Assembly: GCF_903933125.1 (NCBI RefSeq)
Contig: NZ_CAIZIZ010000432.1
Coordinates: forward strand, 1 to 40,991
Direction: 5' to 3'
DNA length: 40,991 nucleotides
DNA from: an uncultured Lamprocystis sp.
GTDB taxonomy: Bacteria; Pseudomonadota; Gammaproteobacteria; Chromatiales; Chromatiaceae
Below are positions 34,168 to 40,991 of the stretch, in pieces. The position numbers and the translations under genes are program-made. The notes beneath the pieces are model-generated. The model saw nothing but the letters and a program-made list of their open reading frames with translations, ran no database searches and was not told where the DNA came from. How positions within the stretch are numbered: position 1 is the first letter of the stretch; the number at the start of each line of letters is the position of its first letter.

Positions 34168-35756
34168 TTTGATCGGATACTACCTTCGTCGGATGAACGC
34201 GACGGCAGCGTGAGATGCACGCGCAGTCGACCGGGCCGCGGCACCTCCAGCGTGAGGCTGCCGCCGTGGGCGAGGATGATGCGCCGGGAGATGGCGAGTC
34301 CCAGTCCGGTGCCCGCGGCCTTGGTGGTAAACCAGGGCTCCAGGAGACGCTCCAGGTCTTGGGTCGGGACCGTTAAACCATCATTGGCCAGCGCCAGATG
34401 GGCGCCGTCGGGGTCGGACCAGATCTGTATCTCCAGCACACCGCCGCCTTGAGCCTCGAGCGCGTTGCGCAGCAGATTGTCGAGCACCTGCCGCAACAGG
34501 TCAGGGTCGCCCAGGGCCCAGGTGGCGGGGTTCAGCGTGAGTTCGAGTTGGAGCCCGGCCGCCGCGATCCGCTGCCGGTAGAGGCTCAGTTGATCGGCGA
34601 GCAGCGCGTCCAGCGCGATCCGCTCCTGCCGCGGCCGCAGCGGTCGCGCATAGTCCAGCAGGCCGATGACGGTGCCGTTGGTGCGCCGCACCGCGGCCAG
34701 CACCAGGTCGACCAGCCGACGGTGTTCGGCGCTCAGTTCGTCCGCCTCCAGTTGCAGGCGCTGGAGACCCATCGCCATGGCGTTCAACGGATTGCGGATC
34801 TCATGGGCGATGGCGGCGGCGGCCCGACCCAGGCCGGCCTCCTCGCGTTGCCGCGACAGTTGGCGTTCATAGTCAAGGCGCTGGCGCTCGTGGGTGCGCT
34901 GGTGGCGGATCAGCACCCAGGTTCCGATCCCCCCGGCCAGTGCCAAGACCACCACAAACCAGAGGAACTCCCACCACAGACGCCCGCGTCTGGTCAACAG
35001 CGGTCCGGCGTCCAGTTCCAGCATCAGCCGCGCCCCGGCGACCGGGGCGCTGGCTTGGGCGACGATAGTCCCGTCGGGGCGACGGGACATGAGGACTGGG
35101 GGTGGTTCGACCGCGGCGACCGGCGTCGCCGCATCGTGCGGCTCGCCTTCCAGGCGCACCGCGACCACGCCGGGCAGGTTCGCGACCGACGCCAGCGCCT
35201 GAGGCAGTCCGACGGCCGCTTCCAGCGCCTCGGTCTGGCGACTGTCCATGCCGACCAGCACACAGCCGCCACCCAGGTCAGGCGCGACACCGAGCATGAG
35301 TGTGTGCGCCTCGGCCAGGCGGATCAACCGGTCCAGGCGGGTGCAGTCCAGCGTCTCACCTGGCTGCCAATCCTCCGGGCCCTGAATCGTCGTACCGTCA
35401 GCGCGGACGATGCGGATCACGGACAATCCGGCCTGGTCGGCGAAGGCACTCAGTTCATCTGGTCGAAAGGGTGCGATCTCGTCGAGATAGTCGACGAAAC
35501 GGGCTGAGTTACCGAGAAAACGCGTGAGAATGGCGGCGGTGACGTCCTCCGCGACCAGAGCGCCGCGGGCGTGCAGGATGACGGCATCGGCCAGCAGATG
35601 GGCGCGTACTCCGGCATCGTCGAGAAAGACGTGTTGGGCCTGTCGGGTTTGAATAAAAAACCAGCCCAGCACCAGGGCGAACAGGAGTCCAAACACCAGC
35701 AGATGGCCCAACCAGGGGGGCGGCAGGCGACGGCGATTGGGTTCAGCGTCCACCAC
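34164..35756 (-). CDS. Membrane sensor histidine kinase
   Basis: 530 residues. Helix about 15-36, a periplasmic sensor region about 37-260, second helix about 261-284, then a HisKA domain with AIAHEIRNPLNAM (His318) and a HATPase domain with N box RQVLDNLLRNALEAQGGG, G boxes and TGLGLAISRRII. Partner of the adjoining NtrC-type regulator. Two consecutive GTG codons are possible starts; the second (35753) is better spaced from GGAGG. The start overlaps the end of the small periplasmic gene. The sensed signal is unknown. Confidence 0.94.
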
Positions 35757-36120
35757 GTCCTCCGCCGAGGCCGCGTTGCGCGCCGTGCATCAGCCGTGCG
35801 CGCACTCCGGTGCGGTCGCGCTCGATCCCTTCGCGTTCGAGCGGGACCAGCCGCGCATTCGTCCAGGGGTCCAGGGTGCCAGGCGCTGCCCCAGGCCAAA
35901 GCCGGACCCGTTGACCGACCGTGATCCCGGGTGGCAGACCCGCCTCCCCAAGCGGGACGACCACTGGTCCGGTCGCGTCGCCTTGGGGTTCGTCCAGGGT
36001 CAAGGTCACCCGATCGGGCGCAATGGATAAGACCCGCGCCAGCACCGGGTCCGGTGCGCCGGCGGCGGGCATGACGACGGCCACCGTTGCGAACCAGAGA
36101 CCCAGCGCGGCTTGCCGCAT
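35743..36120 (-). CDS. Small periplasmic protein of unknown function
   Basis: 125 residues from the ATG at 36120, preferred because it gives a signal peptide (ALGLWFATVAVVMPAAGA); the frame is open to 36153. The mature part holds about 90 residues with strands (PVLARVLSIAPDRVTLTLDE, VGQRVRLWPGAAP) that recall an SH3- or OB-like barrel, and an Arg/Gly-rich tail. It overlaps the outer-membrane gene before it and the kinase gene after it, so it may be an accessory sensor. No family recognised. Confidence 0.6.
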   Translation of the reverse strand: MRQAALGLWFATVAVVMPAAGAPDPVLARVLSIAPDRVTLTLDEPQGDATGPVVVPLGEAGLPPGITVGQRVRLWPGAAPGTLDPWTNARLVPLEREGIERDRTGVRARLMHGAQRGLGGGRGGR

Positions 36121-36130
36121 CAGCGTGCGG

Positions 36131-37126
36131 CTAGAAGGACCAGGCGAAGCCACATTGGGTCACCTGTTGTCGAAACGCGCGCGTCGCGACCGTGGAGCGG
36201 CTGTCGATCCAATCGAGACTGCAAAACAGCTCGCCTTGGTGGACCGTGCGCCGCAGAGTCAGGCCGGCGGCAAGTTCGTTATCAACCCGTTCCTGTTGCT
36301 GCGGTGCCCGGTCATAGGCGGTGCGTGACCAGCCAAGACCCAGTTCCAGAGACCAATCGACCCGTGGTTCGGCGCGTAGCAGGAACCCGGCGCCGCTGCG
36401 CAGATAGGCATCGACAGGGACCGGTGAGCTGCACCGGGCGATGGCGAAGGATAGGACGCTTGACAGCGTCGGCGACCAGGCGTGGGTGGCATCGACGCCA
36501 ACTCCGGACAGCAGGTCGGTACGGCGTACCGCCAGGCCGCCGCGTGCCCGCCCGGACTGGCCCGATGTCGGGACGCTGGGTCCGGACCCGGGCCGTCCGG
36601 CCCAGGGTAGCGATGGATAAATGTAAGCGAGTTGGCGGACTTCAGCAGTAACGTTGAGCGAGTCGCGGGCGGTCAGAATCCGCTCATAGCGAAGCGTCAG
36701 CGCCGCCTCATTACGCGCATCCGCCGGCACCAACGCATCTCGGTAGGCGGCCCCCGCTGCCGATACGGTCAGAACACCGCTGTCGCCGGGCCATGCACCA
36801 GACCAATCGGCGTTCAGGGCGAAGCGGTAATTGTCGTTGGCCGCCTCGTAGTCGGTATAGAAACCGCTCGCCCCGAGACTGACATCGGCCCCGCCCAACC
36901 CGATCGGCTGCACTGCCGCGAAGACATAGCGCGCAAAGGCCAGCCCGGTTGCCTCATGGCTTTGCGCGGGGTTCGAGTCGTAGCCGGCGGATACGTCGCC
37001 CTCCAGCGCTCCGCTCAGTGGAGCGGCCAGGATCGGCCCGGCCGCGAGCAGCGCCAGCGGCAAGGCGCGGCGTCGCGCATGCGTGCGCCGGGCGGCGTTT
37101 CGGTTGGATTGCGCGCGCTGCGGCAC
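36131..37126 (-). CDS. Outer-membrane beta-barrel protein
   Basis: 331 residues. A signal peptide (RRRALPLALLAAGPILAAPL) is followed by alternating amphipathic strands with aromatic edges (DVSAGYDSNPAQ, FYTDYEAANDNYRFALNADW, LTLRYERILTARDSLNVTAE) and a terminal CGFAWSF whose last Phe is the signal for BAM-dependent barrel insertion. The GYDSNP motif recalls exopolysaccharide- or surface-linked barrels, but no named family is certain. First gene of the operon with the periplasmic protein, kinase and regulator, so it may report on or export something sensed by the kinase. Confidence 0.75.
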   Translation of the reverse strand: MPQRAQSNRNAARRTHARRRALPLALLAAGPILAAPLSGALEGDVSAGYDSNPAQSHEATGLAFARYVFAAVQPIGLGGADVSLGASGFYTDYEAANDNYRFALNADWSGAWPGDSGVLTVSAAGAAYRDALVPADARNEAALTLRYERILTARDSLNVTAEVRQLAYIYPSLPWAGRPGSGPSVPTSGQSGRARGGLAVRRTDLLSGVGVDATHAWSPTLSSVLSFAIARCSSPVPVDAYLRSGAGFLLRAEPRVDWSLELGLGWSRTAYDRAPQQQERVDNELAAGLTLRRTVHQGELFCSLDWIDSRSTVATRAFRQQVTQCGFAWSF

Positions 37127-37329
37127 GTGAGTCCGTGTCGCTTAGCGGGCGGCTATCGACGGGGCCGAATCGTTTCGACTGCACTCACAAACGATCAGCA
37201 GGCGCCGTTTCGGGTTCTTGCTTGGGGCACGACGCGCCGCGCCTCGGTGTCGGCCGCGGCGTTTATTCTCCATCTGCTGGGGGTAGTGCTGCAATCTACG
37301 GGTTCGCAAAGTGGGAGAAGCAATGTAAC

Positions 37330-37358
37330 ATTTTAATATTAAAAGCTTTTCGTGTCAA
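37330..37358 (-). promoter_or_regulatory. Near-consensus sigma-70 promoter for the barrel/two-component operon
   Basis: On the minus strand TTGACA (37358-37353) and TAAAAT (37335-37330) are separated by exactly 17 bases. The start site should be near 37322, giving a leader of about 195 bases before the ATG at 37126. The surrounding DNA is AT-rich within a GC-rich region. Confidence 0.7.
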
Positions 37359-37379
37359 TGACGCTGTTGCCCGATGAAC

Positions 37380-37443
37380 CCTAGGGTCCGCTGTGCGGAC
37401 CGTCCACGACCGGACGGAACCCTGCGCAAGGTGATTTCCGCGA
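37380..37443 (+). repeat. Repeat family B, copy 2
   Basis: TAGGGTCCGCTGTGCGGACCG followed by AAGGTGATTTCCGCGAAAGG matches, with one difference in each block, the minus strand of 7212-7298. It is followed by a REP pair. The rest of the 37127-37695 gap holds the promoter at 37330-37358 and no credible gene. Confidence 0.6.
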
Positions 37444-37454
37444 AAGGTCCAACC

Positions 37455-37538
37455 CGTAGGAGCCCGCTTGCGGGCGACGGGTGGGGGCAGAATGACGCGA
37501 TTCCGGCAGGTCACGTCGCCCGCAAGCGGGCTCCTACG
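37455..37538. repeat. REP-type inverted pair
   Basis: Exact 25-base arms 37455-37479 and 37514-37538, beginning CGTAGGAGCCCGC, with 34 bases between them. Same GTAGGAGC signature as the half-site at 1-44. Confidence 0.7.
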
Positions 37539-37695
37539 AAGTGCGGGCGGCCGCGACGGGCCTCGTCAACGTCCGAAGCGTCGCCCGCGGTGATCGCGGC
37601 CGGGCCGTGACGCGCCCGACGCGCTAAGATGGCCAGGCCCCCGTCGCGGGTGGTCGAATGTATTCTCCGTCGTCCGTCACTGATCGCGCATCCAC

Positions 37696-39693
37696 ATGGC
37701 CCTCTCGCTCAACAAGCCCAAGCTCGACAATCTCGCCTCCGATATCTGGAAGTCCGCCGAGCGCCTGCGGGGTAAATTCAAGTCCTACGAATACCAGAGC
37801 GTCATCCTGCCCATCATCGTCATCCGCCGGCTGGAATGCGTACTGATCGACTGGCGCAAGCAGAAGTCCGCCGAGGTGCGCACGAATCGTCCCAACCTGA
37901 CTGCGGACGAAGTCGCCAAGTGGGTCAAGGGGCTGGAGCTGAACCCCAAGCAATGCCCGTTCTCCAATCGCACAGACTGGACCCTACGCTCGGTCTACGA
38001 GGAAGACCATGCCCTGCTGAAGGACAACTTCCTCTCCTACATCAATGGTTTCTCGCGCAACGTCGATGACATCATCGAGCACTTCAATTACCGCGACACC
38101 ATCGGTCTGATGGTCAAGAACAACCGGCTCGCCCCGATCCTCAACCAGTATAAGGAACTGGCCCTGGGCCCCGACCAACTCTCCGGGCTGGAGATGGGCT
38201 ACATCTACGAGGAACTGCTGCGACGCTTCTCGGAGCAGAGCGGCGACGAGGCGGGGGAGCACTTCACGCCCCGCGAGGTCATCCGCCTGATGGTCGAGTT
38301 GCTCGATATCCCCATCCCGGACCGGCACCTGTCCATCTACGACCCCGCCAGCGGCACCGGCGGCATGTTGTCCGTGGCGAAGGAGCACCTGCTGGAGCGC
38401 GCCGAGACCCCGGAGGAACGGGCGCGGGTCGAGCAATTCGTCACCGTTCACGGCCAGGAGTTGTCACCCACCAACTACGCCGTCTGCCAGGCCGACCTGC
38501 TCATCAAGAACGACCGGCAGGCGACCGTCCACCTCGGTAACTCCCTGATCTCGGACGACCCCTACAGCAGAGAGCCCGGCGACCAATGGCCGGAGACCAA
38601 GTGGCGCTTCCACCGGATGCTGAGCAACCCGCCCTTCGGCGTCACCTGGGGCGGCAAGGACGGTTACGAGAAGGAGGCCCGCAAGCTGGAGCGGACGCGC
38701 TACCAGGCCGGGATGCCGCGCGTGAACGACGGCGCCCTGCTGTTCTTGCAGACCATGCTGGCCAAGATGGCCCCCGTCGCGCAGGGCGGCAGCCGCATCG
38801 CCATCATCTTCAATGGCTCGCCGCTCTCCAATGGCGATTGCGGGAGCGGGGAGAGCGAGATCCGCCGCTGGATTCTGGAGCACGATTGGCTCGACGCGAT
38901 CGTCATGCTGCCCGACCAGCTCTTCTACAACACCGGCATCTTCACCTACGTCTGGCTGCTGCGCAACGACAAGCCCTTGAGCCACCAGGGCCGAGTGATG
39001 CTCATCGACGCCCGCCGGCAGTTCGAGAAAGAGCCGAAGTCATTCGGCAACAAACGCAACCGCATCACCGACACCCATCGCGCCTGGATCGAGGCGCGCT
39101 ACCGCGACGGCTGGGCCGAGGGCTACGCCGATGAGCAAGTCAAGATCTTTGCGCGCGAGTCGTTCGCCTATCACAAGGTCAGTGTCGTCTTCTGGCAGAC
39201 CGATGAACACGACCAGCCCGCCATCGTCACCGAGCCCTACCAGAAGACCTTCAGCGCCGCCAACCTCAAGAAAGAACAGGAGTTCCACGCCAGCGACCTG
39301 AGCTTTCGCGTGCGGCTGATGGTGAAGGGCGAGGAGAAGACCGTTGCGTTCACCGTTACATCCAAGGACAACGCCGCCAAGAAGTTCAAGGAGGCACTGG
39401 CCGGCGCGGACGAGACGCTCGCGGTCGAATGGACCCACCGGCACTATGTGCAGGACGACGAATACATCCCGCATGGCGAGGACATCGCCGCCTTTCTCAC
39501 GCGCGAGATCGCCAAGCCGATCATCCGTTGGGAGGAGACGAGGAAGGACGGCAAGCCCATCCTCGGCTACGAGATTTTGCCGAACAAGTATTTCTACCGC
39601 TACCAGCCGCCCAGGCCCGCGAAAGAGTTGCTGGCGGAGTTTTGGAGGCTGGAGAAAGATGCCGAGAAGATGCTGGAGGGCCTTACTCAATGA
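37696..39693 (+). CDS. hsdM: HsdM, type I restriction-modification DNA methyltransferase
   Basis: 665 residues. The helical N-terminal domain (LASDIWKSAERLRGKF, VILPIIVIRRLECVL) is typical of HsdM. The catalytic domain has GEHFTPREVIRLMVELL (187 on), motif I DPASGTGGM at 216-224 and the N6-adenine motif IV NPPFG at 311-315. It methylates the site chosen by HsdS and forms the core of the restriction complex. The C-terminal 200 residues (from about 470) carry an extended domain seen in long HsdM proteins. It overlaps the next gene by four bases (ATGA). hsdS and hsdR are not in the window and should lie beyond the end. Confidence 0.94.
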   Translation: MALSLNKPKLDNLASDIWKSAERLRGKFKSYEYQSVILPIIVIRRLECVLIDWRKQKSAEVRTNRPNLTADEVAKWVKGLELNPKQCPFSNRTDWTLRSVYEEDHALLKDNFLSYINGFSRNVDDIIEHFNYRDTIGLMVKNNRLAPILNQYKELALGPDQLSGLEMGYIYEELLRRFSEQSGDEAGEHFTPREVIRLMVELLDIPIPDRHLSIYDPASGTGGMLSVAKEHLLERAETPEERARVEQFVTVHGQELSPTNYAVCQADLLIKNDRQATVHLGNSLISDDPYSREPGDQWPETKWRFHRMLSNPPFGVTWGGKDGYEKEARKLERTRYQAGMPRVNDGALLFLQTMLAKMAPVAQGGSRIAIIFNGSPLSNGDCGSGESEIRRWILEHDWLDAIVMLPDQLFYNTGIFTYVWLLRNDKPLSHQGRVMLIDARRQFEKEPKSFGNKRNRITDTHRAWIEARYRDGWAEGYADEQVKIFARESFAYHKVSVVFWQTDEHDQPAIVTEPYQKTFSAANLKKEQEFHASDLSFRVRLMVKGEEKTVAFTVTSKDNAAKKFKEALAGADETLAVEWTHRHYVQDDEYIPHGEDIAAFLTREIAKPIIRWEETRKDGKPILGYEILPNKYFYRYQPPRPAKELLAEFWRLEKDAEKMLEGLTQ

Positions 39694-40862
39694 AAATGCC
39701 GACGGATACCAACCTGACGAGCGATGCCGACTACCGGCGGTTCATAGAAGAACTGAAGGCGCGCGTCGCGAACGCCCGCATTTCCGCGGCAAGGAAGGTC
39801 AATCACGAACTGATCATGCTTTATTGGGATATCGGGCGCCGAATCGTCGAGAAACAGCAGGAGCTGGGTTGGGGCGAGTCCGTTGTTGAGTTGGTGGCCC
39901 AGGATCTCCAGACGGCATTTCCGGGAACCACCGGCTTTTCGTCCTTCAACCTCTGGCGGATGCGGCAACTCTATCTCGAGTATAGGTCGCCCGAATTTCT
40001 GGCACAGGCTGTGCCAGAAATCAAAGGTCCTGATCAAGACAAGCCGGAGCGGACGGGCGCGGAAACCGCCGGGCAACTCGTCGTCAGCGACCAGGATCAC
40101 TTACTGGCACAGCTTGTGCCAGACTTGCTTGGTCCAGTTCCTTGGGGGCATCATGTTGAAATAATGAAGAAAATCAAGTCACCCGCCGCCCGTATCTGGT
40201 ACCTGCGTGCGACCGCGCAATTCGGCTGGTCACGCAATGTCTTGCTCAATCAGATCAAGGCCAGCGCCTATGAACGGGCGGTAACGGAGAAGAAGACCCA
40301 CAACTTCCCGCTTGCCCTGCCGGAATATCTGGCGGAACAGGCCGATGAAATGATGAAGAGTGCTTACAATCTGGAGTTTCTCGACATCCGCCGCCCGGTC
40401 AGAGAACGCGAACTGGAAGACCGTCTCATTGCCCGTTTGCAGGCGTTCCTGCTCGAACTCGGTTATGGCTTTTGTTTCGTGGGGCGCCAATACCGACTGA
40501 CGCTGGGCGAAAAGGAATATTTCATTGATTTGCTCTTCTATCACCGCTTCCTCAAGGCGCTGGTCGCCTTTGAATTGAAGGTCGGCGCATTCGAGCCAGA
40601 ACACGCGGGGAAGATGGATTTTTACCTGAATTTGCTTAACGACAAGGAGCGCGGGCCCGGGGATCAGTCCTCGATCGGGATCATCCTCTGCGCCGAAAAG
40701 GATGACGTGGAGGTCGAGTATGCGCTGCGCACCAAGGCCAATCCCATCGGCGTCGCGGTCTATGAATTGCAGTCGAAACTGCCGGGTGAGTTTAGCGGGA
40801 AACTGCCTACCGCTAAACAACTTGCCGATATGGTCCGGGTGGAAATAGAGGCTGGAAAATGA
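39690..40862 (+). CDS. DUF1016 (YhcG-type) PD-(D/E)XK nuclease
   Basis: 390 residues; GGAGGG lies nine bases before the ATG. The N-terminal DUF1016_N domain (VNHELIMLYWDIGRRIVEKQ, FNLWRMRQLYLEY) is joined by a linker to the nuclease domain. Catalytic residues are probably Asp280 (EYFIDLLFYH) and Glu295/Lys297 (LVAFELKVG), with ARIWYLRATAQFGWSRNVLL between the domains. Often found in type I restriction operons, where its job is uncertain. The linker (about 100-150) contains two similar segments, FLAQAVPEI and LLAQLVPDL, encoded by paired palindromes. It is translationally coupled to hsdM. Confidence 0.9.
   Translation: MKMPTDTNLTSDADYRRFIEELKARVANARISAARKVNHELIMLYWDIGRRIVEKQQELGWGESVVELVAQDLQTAFPGTTGFSSFNLWRMRQLYLEYRSPEFLAQAVPEIKGPDQDKPERTGAETAGQLVVSDQDHLLAQLVPDLLGPVPWGHHVEIMKKIKSPAARIWYLRATAQFGWSRNVLLNQIKASAYERAVTEKKTHNFPLALPEYLAEQADEMMKSAYNLEFLDIRRPVRERELEDRLIARLQAFLLELGYGFCFVGRQYRLTLGEKEYFIDLLFYHRFLKALVAFELKVGAFEPEHAGKMDFYLNLLNDKERGPGDQSSIGIILCAEKDDVEVEYALRTKANPIGVAVYELQSKLPGEFSGKLPTAKQLADMVRVEIEAGK
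39995..40021. repeat. Palindrome 1 inside the DUF1016 gene
   Basis: 12-bp arms (ATTTCTGGCACA) around GGC. The core CTGGCACA-N3-TGTGCCAG recurs at 40104-40122. In frame it encodes FLAQAVPEI. Confidence 0.75.
40104..40122. repeat. Palindrome 2 inside the DUF1016 gene
   Basis: CTGGCACA-GCT-TGTGCCAG, the same core as at 39999-40017, 105 bases downstream and in the same reading frame (LLAQLVPDL). Confidence 0.75.
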
Positions 40863-40868
40863 AGGCCT

Positions 40869-40991
40869 TGATCATCGTTCCGGCCAGCCGAGGCACCGGC
40901 CGGCTGGAGTCCAAGGCTTCAGCCTTGGATCGGCAGGCCAAGGCTGAAGCCTTGGACTCCAAATGAGCAGCGCTGGCCGGAACGATGATCA
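40869..40991. repeat. Nested inverted-repeat (MITE-like) element at the window end
   Basis: Outer 20-base arms 40869-40888 and 40972-40991 are exact complements (TGATCATCGTTCCGGCCAGC). Inner 23-base arms 40906-40928 and 40938-40960 are also exact complements, and each inner arm is itself an 8-bp palindrome. The left end begins six bases after the DUF1016 stop. The element has no coding capacity and would separate the nuclease gene from any downstream hsdS/hsdR. Confidence 0.75.

Noticed and set aside
34398-35507. 369-codon plus-strand open frame
   Set aside because: Antisense to the histidine kinase gene, with Gln/Arg/Gly-rich nonsense sequence.

Overview
The window looks like chromosomal DNA of a GC-rich gammaproteobacterium. 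The type VI secretion gene order, the TPR-methyltransferase, DUF29 and Rpn-type proteins, a YjjJ-type HipA kinase and dense short palindromic repeats together suggest a purple sulfur bacterium or relative (Chromatiales). That placement is inference from gene content, not from a marker gene. Most of the window is clearly GC-rich. The stretch from about 23.5 to 29.5 kb is visibly AT-richer, with some 60-base lines near 40 % G+C, and is probably a horizontally acquired island.

Layout. 0-3 kb: a decayed EamA transporter, a TPR-methyltransferase and a REP-associated tyrosine transposase (RAYT). 3-15.5 kb, all minus strand: half of a type VI secretion system in the order tssA-tssB-tssC-hcp-tagJ-tssE-tssF-tssG-tssH(clpV). 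A gene for a peptidoglycan-binding plus papain-like cysteine-hydrolase protein follows and is a good effector candidate. Its 3' end appears to have been overwritten by the RAYT unit. The membrane complex (tssJLM), tssK, vgrG and PAAR are not here. 15.9-21.3 kb: a YjjJ/HipA kinase, a VOC protein, two secreted proteins that may both have papain-like folds, and a small protein made of 23-residue repeats.

21.3-31.6 kb is an accessory region full of toxin-antitoxin genes and their wrecks: DUF4258/DUF2283, Phd/VapC remnant, ParE remnant, TacT/DUF1778 and Rpn/DUF29. In its middle lies a compact same-strand cassette: DUF1848 iron-sulfur protein, a short UvrD-like helicase, a 648-residue protein I do not recognise, and a large SAM-methyltransferase-like protein. 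The last three are packed so tightly that they must be co-translated. This cassette is my best candidate for an undescribed system, possibly a defence or nucleic-acid modification system.

31.9-37.4 kb: a DUF2202 ferritin-like protein, then a four-gene operon (outer-membrane barrel, small periplasmic protein, sensor kinase, sigma-54-dependent regulator) behind a near-consensus sigma-70 promoter. 37.7-40.9 kb: a type I restriction-modification operon starting with hsdM and a DUF1016 PD-(D/E)XK nuclease gene, cut off by the window end. Short repeats recur throughout: a ~94-bp palindromic element in three copies, a second family in two copies, REP-type pairs, and a nested inverted-repeat element ending at the last base.
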